DNA of 64,000 nt from assembly GCF_001748245.1 (NCBI RefSeq), contig NZ_BDFO01000001.1, positions 2,031,345 to 2,095,344 of the forward strand. Reading direction: 5' to 3'. This document shows positions 32,671 through 41,662 of the stretch, piece by piece. Position numbers and translations under genes: made by a program. The stretch comes from Oligoflexus tunisiensis. Lineage in GTDB: Bacteria; Bdellovibrionota_B; Oligoflexia; Oligoflexales; Oligoflexaceae. Position 1 is the first letter of the stretch. Each line of letters starts with the position of its first letter. The notes under the pieces are model-generated. The model worked only from the letters and a program-made list of their open reading frames with translations, was not told where the DNA came from and searched no databases.

Positions 32671-35418
32671 TCAGGCTGTTTTCGTTTTGTCTTGCTCTTT
32701 TTCGATATAGTAAGCATACAAGCTTAGTAAATGACTGATCCTATGGTCATCATCTTTGAATTCCCCTTTTATGTAACATCTTTCAATTGCTTTATCGAGA
32801 TTCATGTGGGCCTTGGACAACCTTGGAGGCATTAAGTCTGGGTCGTACAAATTTTCGAAAGTGTTCTCAGATAGGAGAGTTTTACGGATAGATAGAAGAT
32901 TATTAACTGCTTCAATGACAGCATCCTTTGTTTTTTGATTGATATTCAAAGGCAGTGGAAAGCTATTATAGACTATTTCTATTGAGTACTGGAGTCGGTG
33001 TTCAAGGGTGCCACCAATTATTCGAAGCCAAAGAGTGTGCATATATGACGAAAGAATGCCGAATAAATATTGGTCATTAGACTGAAGTGCAATGCATGTG
33101 TTGTGAAGTATGTCAGATTTTTTCTGAAAGCTAATCGGTACATATTTTCTTCTTTCAGATGAAACCTTGAATAAAAGCATATAGTCTGATTTCGGTTGGC
33201 GAATTTCTGCAAAAAGAGTTGGATTTTCTGCCATTTTTTTTGTTTGGGCCCGATCGCTTTTTAGGCGCTCGGATCTGACGGCTGCTATCCTTTTCTTCAA
33301 CTCGGGGATGTCTTTTAGGTCTGAAGGCTTCGCATTTTCCAGCCAGATACACCAAATAGGAATGTTGCGCAGGTATTCTTTAGTGCTTATGAAACGTCGA
33401 ATGTACTTTTCAATTCTTTTGTCGGATGCAAGAAGATTTTTCTTTTCTTTATCAGAAAGTATATATTGGCCGCCGTCTATCGGTGTATTGCCGTAAATCA
33501 TCTTTGGAGTGCCGCAAAGTGGTGATTTCCGTTTCTCAACATATATATCGTTGCCTTCTATCAAATATGGGCTGATGCTTTCAACTTCATTTCGAATATG
33601 ATCATTAGTGGCTTCGTCGAATTTGAACAGTAATTGCGGAGTAAGAACGGTCTTGCTAAATCCGATGATTACGACACCAACACCTGCTTTCCCTCGCCCT
33701 TCATTTGTCCATTTAAAGCTTTGGTAAGCAAAATTTATCTTAATTTTCTCTTCATTTAGAATGGACCATAGGAGACTGACTTGTTCTCCTTTTGATACAG
33801 AGTTTGTAGCCACAAAGGCGCATCGGATGTTATGATTTGATTCGATGTATCTAGCTGCTTTAATAAACCAGCAGCAAACGTAATCGAGGTTCTTGTGTCC
33901 TTCGTTTTTTCCCAGGACTTTATTCATGTCTGCTTGTTGACTCTTACTTCTCTCCTTCTTTCCGACAAAAGGAGGGTTTCCAACAATAAAGCTTATTTTG
34001 CTTGCAGGTGCAAAAGACTCCCACTCAACATCCAATGCATTGATTACTTTAATGCTCGCTGATTTTTTTAAAGGAATACGATGTAGAAGTTCGCCCAGTT
34101 CTTGCGAAAGATGAATATTCATCTGGTGATCTACGATCCATAGAGCAACTTGCGAGACCTTAGCCGCAAATTCTAGTATTTCAAATCCAAGCATTGAATC
34201 AACGTCAATTCCAGGATAGCCTGAATCCAAAATTACAGTATGTTTTTCACCGAGTGTCTTTTTTAGTTCAATATGTATGTCAGTTTCTAAGAGTCGAAGC
34301 TCCCTATATGTTATGACTAAAAAGTTTCCACATCCGCAAGCGGGGTCAAGGACCTTGATTTTTCGTATTTTTTCAAGTAGCTGTTTTAGTTTCTCTTCTT
34401 GTCTACGGCATATTTCAAATTCTTTTCGAAAATTCTCAATGATCAAAGGATTGATCACTTTGAGTATGTTTCGTTCTGATGTATAGTGGGCTCCGAGATC
34501 ACGACGGCTTTCCGGGTCTAAGGCTGACTGAAACATAGATCCAAAGATTGCAGGAGAAATTCTTTCCCAGTTAAATTTGCAGCACTTAAGGAGCAGTTCT
34601 CGTGATTCAGACGAAAATGCTGGAATCTTTATGCGATCGCGAAATAGCTCGCCATTAACATAGGGGAATTTGCAAAGGTCTTCATCAAGATTCAATTGCC
34701 TATTGTTCTGAGGCGTATCTAGAGTATCAAAAATGTTGATGATTTGTGACCCGAGATCGGATCCGTCTTTTCTTGTCTTGGTTTCGAGATAGTAAGTGAA
34801 GTGATCTTTTGTTTCAAAAATTCCAGTGTCGTCTGCAAAAAGGCAAAACATCAACCGAGCAAGAAAGACCTCAAGATCTGTTCCTTTGTAACCACCCTTC
34901 CATAGACTGTCGCGAAGCTGGCCCATGAGTTCAGCTGCCTTGATATTTGCCTCTTCAGAGTGCTCAAAGTTTTGTCTTTTATGTCCGAGTATGAAAGAAA
35001 AAAGGTGAATGTGCTTATGTAGATCTTTTAGGTCAAAAAGAATTGGTTCGCTGGAACCTTCCAAATCATGAAATGCAAATCTTTTAAAATCAGAGACAAG
35101 TATATATTGGGGTAATTCCTCTTCGGTTAAGCCTTCAAAGTATTCGATTGCTTGATCAAAAGCCTTTTTAAGGTCTCTGCCAGATGACTTTTGCTCAACA
35201 AGTAGAGTTCCTGGCCAAAAGAGATCAATGTATCCAGATTTATTGTTTATCTTTTTTACATGGAATTCGAAGGTTGCTACTCGTCTTCTCGATATTCCAA
35301 ATATTGCAAAGAAATCATTCCAAAAGCTTTGTGACTCACCGCGCTCGGCATTACAGTTTTTCCACTCTTTAGAAAACGCTACTGCTCTTTTACGAATCTC
35401 ATTCCAGCTAAGCGTCAA
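32671..35418 (-). CDS. MmeI-like type IIG restriction-modification enzyme (fused endonuclease-methyltransferase)
   Basis: 915 residues, essentially the length of MmeI. The N-terminal nuclease has D65 (YIDLFWPG) and E75-x-K77 (LLVEQKS), the D-(x)9-E-x-K spacing of the MmeI family. A helical connector follows (LMFCLFADDTGIFE, LGAHYTSERNILKVI). The methyltransferase has motif I DPACGCGNF (358-366) and motif IV NPPF (481-484), typical of amino-methyltransferases acting on adenine. The C-terminal third should hold target recognition (TLEHRLQYSIEIVYNSFP). One protein thus cuts at a distance and modifies. Low GC suggests recent acquisition. Confidence 0.9.
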   Translation of the reverse strand: MTLSWNEIRKRAVAFSKEWKNCNAERGESQSFWNDFFAIFGISRRRVATFEFHVKKINNKSGYIDLFWPGTLLVEQKSSGRDLKKAFDQAIEYFEGLTEEELPQYILVSDFKRFAFHDLEGSSEPILFDLKDLHKHIHLFSFILGHKRQNFEHSEEANIKAAELMGQLRDSLWKGGYKGTDLEVFLARLMFCLFADDTGIFETKDHFTYYLETKTRKDGSDLGSQIINIFDTLDTPQNNRQLNLDEDLCKFPYVNGELFRDRIKIPAFSSESRELLLKCCKFNWERISPAIFGSMFQSALDPESRRDLGAHYTSERNILKVINPLIIENFRKEFEICRRQEEKLKQLLEKIRKIKVLDPACGCGNFLVITYRELRLLETDIHIELKKTLGEKHTVILDSGYPGIDVDSMLGFEILEFAAKVSQVALWIVDHQMNIHLSQELGELLHRIPLKKSASIKVINALDVEWESFAPASKISFIVGNPPFVGKKERSKSQQADMNKVLGKNEGHKNLDYVCCWFIKAARYIESNHNIRCAFVATNSVSKGEQVSLLWSILNEEKIKINFAYQSFKWTNEGRGKAGVGVVIIGFSKTVLTPQLLFKFDEATNDHIRNEVESISPYLIEGNDIYVEKRKSPLCGTPKMIYGNTPIDGGQYILSDKEKKNLLASDKRIEKYIRRFISTKEYLRNIPIWCIWLENAKPSDLKDIPELKKRIAAVRSERLKSDRAQTKKMAENPTLFAEIRQPKSDYMLLFKVSSERRKYVPISFQKKSDILHNTCIALQSNDQYLFGILSSYMHTLWLRIIGGTLEHRLQYSIEIVYNSFPLPLNINQKTKDAVIEAVNNLLSIRKTLLSENTFENLYDPDLMPPRLSKAHMNLDKAIERCYIKGEFKDDDHRISHLLSLYAYYIEKEQDKTKTA

Positions 35419-35769
35419 AGCACAATCCTCGATAAGAAATTACTTTGATAAGGTGTCGGAACAAGCTGGATAAATTGAAGGTTTTGTTCTTGGACGGGTA
35501 TTAATAATTAATGATTATATGAGCCGTATTAAGCAGTTGTATAAAAGCGTCAGGTAATTTCTCTGTTTTGTCGAGCGCGAGACAAAGGGATAAGATTAAC
35601 GTCGATTTATTATTGCTAGATAGGCATTCAGAAAAAATTATGAGTTTAGATCATACAGAAGCACTTTTCCGACGTTGAATAGTTATCCTCGCTAGTAAGT
35701 AAGTGCATGGAGCCCTTTTCTGCCAGGGAATAGAAGTTAAGGGTCCTTCTAGAGCTCATAGGTTCAATG
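35419..35769. other. AT-rich border between cargo and duplicated phage sequence
   Basis: About 350 bases without a supported gene. It contains the promoter region of the minus-strand MmeI-like gene and ends at the 63-bp repeat. Confidence 0.45.
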
Positions 35770-35832
35770 GTTGACGATCAACCACCCCCTCCCGCTCGGT
35801 TTGATAAAAATTTTGCGTCACCGGCACCACTT
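35770..35832 (+). repeat. 63-bp perfect direct repeat, copy 1
   Basis: Identical to 45240-45302, in the same orientation. It begins with GTTGACGATCAAC (itself a GTTGA/TCAAC palindrome), includes a C-rich stretch and AAAAATTTTGCGTC. After a diverged 42 bp, both copies continue with CCTGGTAAAT and TGGACACT at the same distance (35875 and 45345), so the homologous block is about 126 bp long. Copy 2 lies in the control region upstream of the terminase genes; copy 1 leads into a broken peptidase. Confidence 0.85.
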
Positions 35833-35961
35833 AGATCTGTGAAAAGCGGACCCCATAGGGCCTTCATAGAAACCCCTGGTAAATCGATGGACACTGAGTG
35901 TAACCATTGGGTGCTCCGAACCCAAAGAGAATGCCCTTTCCCCCTTCCGGCCGAGCATGAC

Positions 35962-36154
35962 GGCAGGCGAAAAGCGCGAGGATGGTCATGCCGTTCTCGT
36001 ATGCGGCTACGACGACACGAAAGAGGCCCTTATCATCCGCAACAGCTGAGGCGAGGACTGGGGTGAGGATTGGGGTGAGCAGGGCTATGGCTATCTTCCA
36101 TACCGCTTTATCGAAGAACCAAAGCTTTCCGGAGATTTCTGGGCGATCCGCTGA
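35962..36154 (+). pseudogene. Truncated C1 peptidase copy with nonsense codon
   Basis: DNA closely related to the last ~190 bp of the C1 peptidase gene (14738-14914): GHAVLVCGYDD and the LSGDFW-ending are recognisable. In the catalytic NSWGEDWG motif the tryptophan codon has become TGA (36047-36049), and DWGE is duplicated just after. The 5' two thirds, including the catalytic cysteine, are missing. Non-functional. Confidence 0.8.
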
Positions 36155-36166
36155 ATTGGGGTCAGC

Positions 36167-36877
36167 ATGCTGATCATAGATGTGATTGACGACGATCGCT
36201 CCCCCAACTGGTCAGCGGCTGAGTTGATTGAGGAGGTAAAGCGCCTGCAGAAGGCGCTGAACCAGACCGCTGACAAGGCCGCATCCAGGGTGAGAGCCGA
36301 CCTTCCCCAGCGGTTCACAATGCGAAACCAGTGGACGAGAAAAGGCATCCGGGCGGACCTGGCTTCGGGCGATGACCTTGAGGCCCGTGTCTTCTCGGTT
36401 GACGGCTACATGGTCAAGCAGCAGGACGGCGAAACGTGGAAGCCTGATGGCCATGTCGCAATCCCCAAGACGGCAAGGCGTTCTGCCAAGTCCCTCATTC
36501 CGCGAGGCATGTTCCCCAATGCCCTACGCGGCCGCAAGGATGTTTTCAAGTTTGACTTTTCGCAGAACCCTTCCTGGAAGCCTTATCCTCATGTCGGGAT
36601 TTTCCAGCGGGTAATGAACGGCAAGCATTTTCGCATCCTCTATCTGCTCAAGGACCAGAAGAATACGAAACCCCTCTGGCATTTTGATGATCAGGTGGAG
36701 GCCACGGTGGATCATTGTTTCGATCGTTATCATGACGAATTGGCATCAACTAGCGATGCACAATTCTTCTCAACACGCCGGCTGCTTCTGCTGCCTCGTC
36801 CATTGAATAGTCATGTTCGAGAATTAGGACAATCGCAGGTTGACTACGATGCTCCAGCTCTTCCGATTTGCCTTTAG
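36167..36877 (+). CDS. Gene X, copy 2, with altered C-terminus
   Basis: 236 residues. Residues 1-~188 are nearly identical to 14926-15507 (e.g. FTMRNQWTRKGIRADLASGD, MFPNALRGRKDVFKFDFSQN). The last ~45 residues differ and look like read-through into unrelated DNA (RRLLLLPRPLNSHVREL). It directly follows the peptidase remnant exactly as copy 1 follows the intact peptidase, so a block covering both genes was duplicated. Whether copy 2 is functional is unclear. Confidence 0.6.
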   Translation: MLIIDVIDDDRSPNWSAAELIEEVKRLQKALNQTADKAASRVRADLPQRFTMRNQWTRKGIRADLASGDDLEARVFSVDGYMVKQQDGETWKPDGHVAIPKTARRSAKSLIPRGMFPNALRGRKDVFKFDFSQNPSWKPYPHVGIFQRVMNGKHFRILYLLKDQKNTKPLWHFDDQVEATVDHCFDRYHDELASTSDAQFFSTRRLLLLPRPLNSHVRELGQSQVDYDAPALPICL

Positions 36878-37366
36878 GTCCTCATTATTCGCCCTCGATC
36901 ATTGAGGTTGAATCAACTATATATACTTCTTGCGAGAGAAACGCTTTGGGTCATAACTTAATCGACGGTAAAAAAATAGGGGCCGCTGCCGCGATTCCCT
37001 CATCCGACTCTCTATCTAAGTCAATTACGAATTCATGCTGATATCAGCGTCCCTAGACTCCTTTGAAGTGTAATCCATTCCTTCGGATCCTGCATGGATT
37101 GAATCAGACTTCAAATCGTCATGATCAGCTAAACCGATTTTAGAGGTTGCACTGGATGGCGTTAGGTAAGCGTGCGAATGCAACATTATTCGCGGTCATT
37201 TTTTAATCAAGATCCTATATTTTTGTCTGCACCGTAGAACATACGATTAAAGAAACCGCTAATTTAATAAAGGTTTGAATTTTTCAACTCAAGTTTTCTT
37301 CACTTCAATATCGATTGATGTCTGCTACAAAACTTGAATCACATTATCTCTATAAAGGAAAATACG
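36878..37366. other. Gene-free region before the fibre-like array
   Basis: About 490 AT-rich bases. It contains a minus-oriented terminator-like element (36970-37000: AGGG...CCCT with an A-run) that resembles the SUKH terminator at 20549 although no minus-strand gene now ends here. The last ~40 bp is the leader GAATCACATTATCTCTATAA shared with the array genes. Confidence 0.5.
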
Positions 37367-38110
37367 ATGAAGAAGCTGCTAGTTAGTGCTGCGTTGCTGT
37401 TCACATTTTCGAGTTCAATTTTTGCGCAAGGAGAAGAGCTCCGCGGAGGTGGAGTCACCGCTCCCTCAATAAGCGACAAAGACAATTGGGAGAATTCTTT
37501 CAAAGGCGACATCATTCTTGATACCAGTGACAATAACTTCTATGGGCTAGATAACACCGGAACGTGGAGGAATATTTCTGCAGTTTCGACTGAAGCTAGC
37601 CCTAGTACCTCTGGATATGTAACTAATACAGACCAGACATTTGGTGGTAACAAGACATTTAATGGCTCAATCACTCCTGCTGGCGGAATAGTAGGAAAAA
37701 CTGATGGTGCGCCCATTGCACAAGGCCTTATTGGAGAGAAAAAGACTGCCACGCTTTCAGATACTACATTTGCAGCGACTGGGACTGGGTTCAATGTTAC
37801 CGGTGGCAGCATTACTCTTACTCCTGGAGTGTGGATGGCATTTCTAAAACTGGGAGCCGCTCCTCCGTCGTCGACGTGGACCCTATTCCAACAGTCTATC
37901 AGCACAATCAGCGCCACGTTACAAACGCCCTCTCTAACAAGGGACCAGTCAACCGGAGTAACCAATGCAAGATTCCCTGGAACATCCGTTGCATATTTCA
38001 ATGTTTCTTCCGATACAACAATTTATGCTGTTGCTAGTGCTGACTATACAGGAACAGCTGGCAATGTAGCCTCTGCGCACTCCCAGTTCTTTGCAATCCG
38101 CATCCAATAA
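37367..38110 (+). CDS. Secreted fibre-like protein, array member 1
   Basis: 247 residues from ATG 37367 (AAGGAAAATACG upstream). Signal peptide LLVSAALLFTFSSSIFAQ, then EELRGGGVTAPSI. A conserved N-terminal domain contains FYGLDNTGTWRNIS and the hallmark TFGGNKTFNGSITPAGGIVG. The C-terminal half is variable but keeps SITLTPGVWMAFLKLGA and the end FFAIRIQ, the strand pattern of trimeric C1q/tail-fibre-head jelly rolls. Similar repeats occur in phage tail fibres, but this protein is exported. It is the first of four tandem paralogues. Confidence 0.7.
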   Translation: MKKLLVSAALLFTFSSSIFAQGEELRGGGVTAPSISDKDNWENSFKGDIILDTSDNNFYGLDNTGTWRNISAVSTEASPSTSGYVTNTDQTFGGNKTFNGSITPAGGIVGKTDGAPIAQGLIGEKKTATLSDTTFAATGTGFNVTGGSITLTPGVWMAFLKLGAAPPSSTWTLFQQSISTISATLQTPSLTRDQSTGVTNARFPGTSVAYFNVSSDTTIYAVASADYTGTAGNVASAHSQFFAIRIQ

Positions 38111-38191
38111 TGCACAAAATTAGCGACGCAATCCAGCGTCCCCACTGTCTATTATGAAATTTGGATCATATTTCTCAATAAAGGAAATACC

Positions 38192-38986
38192 GTGAGAAAG
38201 GTGCTGTTTAGTGCTGTGTTGCCATTCATATTTTCCGGTTCAATTTTAGCGCAAGACGAAGAGCTTCGTGGAACGGGCTTTAATGCTCCCACGGTAACTG
38301 ATACTGAAGGAGTTGCCAATCCTGCTCAGGGTGAGATCGTCTTTGTACCCTCAGGAGCGAATACGGGTGCTTTTTATGGATATGCTGGTGCAACTGACCT
38401 ATGGCATAACCTCTCGGCAGCTTCCACTCCTGCAGGTCCTAGTACTTCAGGGATCGTAACTGACGGAACAACTGGGGCTCAAACTTTTGGTGGCGACAAG
38501 GTATTTAACGGATCAATTACTCCCGCTGGTGGCATCGTGGGTAAGACTGATGGTGTACCTGTAGCGCAAGGTTATGTGGGTGAAACTCTAGCCGCAACAC
38601 TCGGATCAGTACAAACTTCGACTTCGAGTAGCCCTGTAGCAATATCCGGTTTGAGCTTAAACCTTACGGCAGGTAACTGGCTTGTGTTTGCTATGGGGAC
38701 TCAGGACTTTACATCATTTAGTACCGGCGGTTCAACACAAGGATACGCGGAGATATATAACTCCACAGATGGGGTTACGCTGGCTAATCAATCAAGCCAC
38801 ATTTTTATTGGCGTAAGTCCGGGTTCTGTGGGAGACTCTCAGTACGGCTCTTTTAGTATCATTCATCCTCTCATTATCGGCTCGGGTACTAAAACGATTG
38901 TTTTGCGTCACGCAGTTGCAGGGTCAGGTTCTAACACCATCCGCACTTACCAGAATACGCGTCTACTCGCAGTTCGCATTCAATAA
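38192..38986 (+). CDS. Secreted fibre-like protein, array member 2
   Basis: 264 residues from GTG 38192 (AAGGAAATACC upstream). Signal peptide FSAVLPFIFSGSILAQ, then EELRGTGFNAPTV. It shares FYGYAGATDLWHNLSAAS and TFGGDKVFNGSITPAGGIVG with members 1 and 4; the C-terminal region has its own sequence (ISGLSLNLTAGNWLVFAMGT) and ends LLAVRIQ. Conserved stem plus variable tip suggests a surface-displayed fibre with changing specificity. Confidence 0.7.
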   Translation: MRKVLFSAVLPFIFSGSILAQDEELRGTGFNAPTVTDTEGVANPAQGEIVFVPSGANTGAFYGYAGATDLWHNLSAASTPAGPSTSGIVTDGTTGAQTFGGDKVFNGSITPAGGIVGKTDGVPVAQGYVGETLAATLGSVQTSTSSSPVAISGLSLNLTAGNWLVFAMGTQDFTSFSTGGSTQGYAEIYNSTDGVTLANQSSHIFIGVSPGSVGDSQYGSFSIIHPLIIGSGTKTIVLRHAVAGSGSNTIRTYQNTRLLAVRIQ

Positions 38987-39068
38987 TCCACTCGTAAGCC
39001 AATAGGGATCGCGATAGCGCCCCCTCCTCAGTTTGTTACAAGAAAGAGTCACATTATAAGGAAATACT

Positions 39069-39641
39069 ATGAAAAATTTGTTATTAAGTGCTGCATTGAT
39101 GTGTTTCCTGTCGATGACAGGATTTTCTAATGAGCCGTTGCGTGGTGGTGTGTTCAATGCACCAACAGTAGATGGAACTTCAAGTGTAGACTGGCCAGTC
39201 CTCGGTGATATAATTTTTGATGATTCCGGGTCTGCCTTTTACGGGTATGACGGGACGCAGTGGATTAACCTTGGGGCGTCTGCGACTCCCGCAAGTCCTA
39301 CGACCCCTGGTATTGTTACGGCTGGACCTAGCTTGCAAGAGTTTGCAGGTCCGAAATCATTTCTGGACACAACCACAGGAACAAAAATCGCTCACTTCGA
39401 GCAGAGTTCTGCTTTGGCGACTAGTGATGAAAGAGGGCTGGTTGCTCCAAGAATGGGGCAAGTTAACTTCACTGTAACAGGAACAGGTTGGACGACCACG
39501 CGTGCAGTTGGCATTTATTACCAAGACCAAGACGGCAACCTTCGCCTAAAATTTAACCTTAGTGGAACTATCTCAGGCCAAGCAAACAGCAACGTTGTGG
39601 CGCTTACGGTATCCGGCATTACAGGCGTCAACAGCAAGTAG
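39069..39641 (+). CDS. Secreted fibre-like protein, array member 3 (shorter, divergent)
   Basis: 190 residues, ATG 39069 after AAGGAAATACT. Signal peptide LLSAALMCFLSMTGFS, then EPLRGGVFNAPTVDG. The N-terminal pattern is kept (FYGYDGTQWINLGASATPAS), but the TFGGNK-NGSITPAGG block is replaced by LQEFAGPKSFLDTTTGTKIA, and the C-terminal domain is different (NLRLKFNLSGTISGQANSN). It shows that the tip domain is exchangeable within the array. Confidence 0.65.
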   Translation: MKNLLLSAALMCFLSMTGFSNEPLRGGVFNAPTVDGTSSVDWPVLGDIIFDDSGSAFYGYDGTQWINLGASATPASPTTPGIVTAGPSLQEFAGPKSFLDTTTGTKIAHFEQSSALATSDERGLVAPRMGQVNFTVTGTGWTTTRAVGIYYQDQDGNLRLKFNLSGTISGQANSNVVALTVSGITGVNSK

Positions 39642-39849
39642 GCTGTAGCTGTACACAACAATAATGCACAGACGTCCGGAACCTCCATAGCGGCTTTAAG
39701 TGCGTCGAGCGGGGTTATCGAAATTCTGCTTAGCTCTGTAGTGTCCATAAACACCACTTGGTCAGTCTCGGGGGACATTGAACTGGCAAGTAAACCCACG
39801 TGGACCCCATAACCAAATTGAATCACATTATCTCAATAAGGAGAATACG

Positions 39850-40662
39850 ATGAGAAATTTGCTGATTAGTACTACGTTGCTGTTCACATTTTCCGGTTCA
39901 GTTTTTGCGCAAAGCGAAGAGTTTCGAGGAGCAGGATTTAATGCTCCAACTGTCAGCGGTACGGAAAGTGTTTTGGATCCTGTCAAAGGTGAGATTATTT
40001 TCGATGGATCCCCTGGATCAGAAGCATTCTATGGGTATATAGGGTCAAACACATGGCACAACTTTTCAGCAGCTACTGTTCCAGCAGGGCCTACCACTTC
40101 AGGAATCGTAACTCATGGCGCCGACAGTACTACTCAAACGTTTGGTGGCAATAAGATTTTTAATGGCTCGATTACCCCAGCAGGTGGCATTGTGGGTAAG
40201 AATGACGGTGTTCCTATTGAAGAGGGATACGTAGGACAGAAAATCACGTGGGAAACTCCGCCGTCAACGCAATCGTTTGGCACAAGCACTTCTGATTGGG
40301 CTAATGCTTCAATCACATTGACTCCTGGTGTATGGCTGGTTATTGCTAATATTGGTGCTCGGGTATCAACAGCAGCGGCAACTGGTGCGACTTCTCAAAT
40401 CAACGTATCTATCACGGATGGTCTAGACAACATCGTACAAGAGCAAGCCAAAGCGCTTTATGTTTATAGTCCGTCCGCTGCTGCTGCGGATATTATTAGC
40501 TGTTTGTCATTTTCTTTTGTTGCAAATATTCCTTCGAGTTCGCCTTCCACAACATACAAGATAAGGGCGAATAAGTCTGAGAGTGGAGGTACGGCAAGTG
40601 CCAGCATTTACCGTAATGGCGCAAACATCAATAGTGAATTCTTCGCCGTCCGCATTATCTGA
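39850..40662 (+). CDS. Secreted fibre-like protein, array member 4
   Basis: 270 residues from ATG 39850; the leader GAATCACATTATCTCAATAA lies just upstream as for member 1. Signal peptide LLISTTLLFTFSGSVFAQ, then EEFRGAGFNAPTV. It keeps FYGYIGSNTWHNFSAAT and TFGGNKIFNGSITPAGGIVG, then a variable tip with SITLTPGVWLVIANIGA, ending FFAVRII. After the gene, GGGACGC/GCGTCCC forms a hairpin (40679-40698); a related GACGC/GCGTC element follows member 1. Confidence 0.7.
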   Translation: MRNLLISTTLLFTFSGSVFAQSEEFRGAGFNAPTVSGTESVLDPVKGEIIFDGSPGSEAFYGYIGSNTWHNFSAATVPAGPTTSGIVTHGADSTTQTFGGNKIFNGSITPAGGIVGKNDGVPIEEGYVGQKITWETPPSTQSFGTSTSDWANASITLTPGVWLVIANIGARVSTAAATGATSQINVSITDGLDNIVQEQAKALYVYSPSAAAADIISCLSFSFVANIPSSSPSTTYKIRANKSESGGTASASIYRNGANINSEFFAVRII

Positions 40663-40951
40663 CTCGTATCGACAATCTGGGACGCAATCAAGCGTCCCAC
40701 TGCTTCAGAATATGATCCCTCTCTGATCTCCCTATTGTTTAACCGCAAAGTCTAACAAAAATCGTTCAAACTGAATGGACCGGATTTAAGCCCTGAGCAA
40801 CGGCGTGGGATCGGTCTAAGTCCGGAAGGCATGCCGCAGGCAAATGAGAGTATGAAGTCTGAACGGAGTCACACGACGGCTGCGCTGGCACTAAAAATCT
40901 AAGATAACAAGTATTTATCTCCGCAAGAAAACCTACCTGCATCAGGATTGA
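40663..40951. other. Intergenic region with hairpin and repeat from the SUKH locus
   Basis: It holds the GGGACGC-GCGTCCC hairpin (40679-40698) and a segment (40847-40897) closely matching 20502-20553, including GAAGTCTGAACGGAG. No gene seen. Confidence 0.55.
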
Positions 40952-41581
40952 TTATGTTTGAGATTGAAGCATAGCCAAAAATTCACTAAATGATTTCGCT
41001 ATGAGTGTGCAGTTTCTTACCGGGCTTTTTGCTTCTTCAGGATCGTCAAAGTCCACCTCATTTTCATGATCCCAATAGACCACATATCCAAAGGCCAGAT
41101 TATTCAAAAGCATTGCAATCTGGTTTCCCCCTGCATCGCTTCCAATAGCTATCAGATAGTCCGGCATTCGTCTTTGATTGATATGATAGGTTTGATAAGA
41201 ACTTTGGATATCCGCCCAATTTGGTGCTCCAAATCCGTAAAAGGTCTCTATGCCCTCTTCAACCATCTTGCCTTGGTTGTTGCCCTTGAAGACCATCGCG
41301 GAATCTAGTGTTCCACCGTTGGATTCCAGAATAAAAGCCCGATAATCATCAGGGAATCGGAAGCCGATTTTCCTCTCAAAGGACTCCAATTCCTGGGGTG
41401 TGCATGAACCCCACTCTACGCTATTCTTCACGCATTGTACGTCCTCAGCCACCACAGTCCTATCATGAACAATCTGGATGGCTGCAGTAATAAACAATGG
41501 AACGCCAACTGCCAGGAGCGGCATTAGCGTAGTTAGATATAGCTTGTGCAGGATCGATGAACTTTTGGCTTTCTCCGTCAA
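40952..41581 (-). CDS. SUKH (SMI1/KNR4) protein with added membrane anchor, copy 2
   Basis: 209 residues. The last ~155 residues are nearly identical to the SUKH protein at 20599 (e.g. FRFPDDYRAFILESNGGTLD, IGSDAGGNQIAMLLNNLAFG). The first ~50 residues are new: a hydrophobic helix (LYLTTLMPLLAVGVPLFITA) after a short basic tail, so the SUKH domain is tethered to the inner membrane. SUKH proteins are usually soluble cytoplasmic immunity proteins, so the anchor is unusual. Confidence 0.85.
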   Translation of the reverse strand: MTEKAKSSSILHKLYLTTLMPLLAVGVPLFITAAIQIVHDRTVVAEDVQCVKNSVEWGSCTPQELESFERKIGFRFPDDYRAFILESNGGTLDSAMVFKGNNQGKMVEEGIETFYGFGAPNWADIQSSYQTYHINQRRMPDYLIAIGSDAGGNQIAMLLNNLAFGYVVYWDHENEVDFDDPEEAKSPVRNCTLIAKSFSEFLAMLQSQT

Positions 41582-41662
41582 TTAGACTCCTGATTGCAGG
41601 CTGACAATGCCAAGCGGGAAGTAAGAGTGGCTCTTGTCTCTAAGGGAACGGAATAAACAAAA

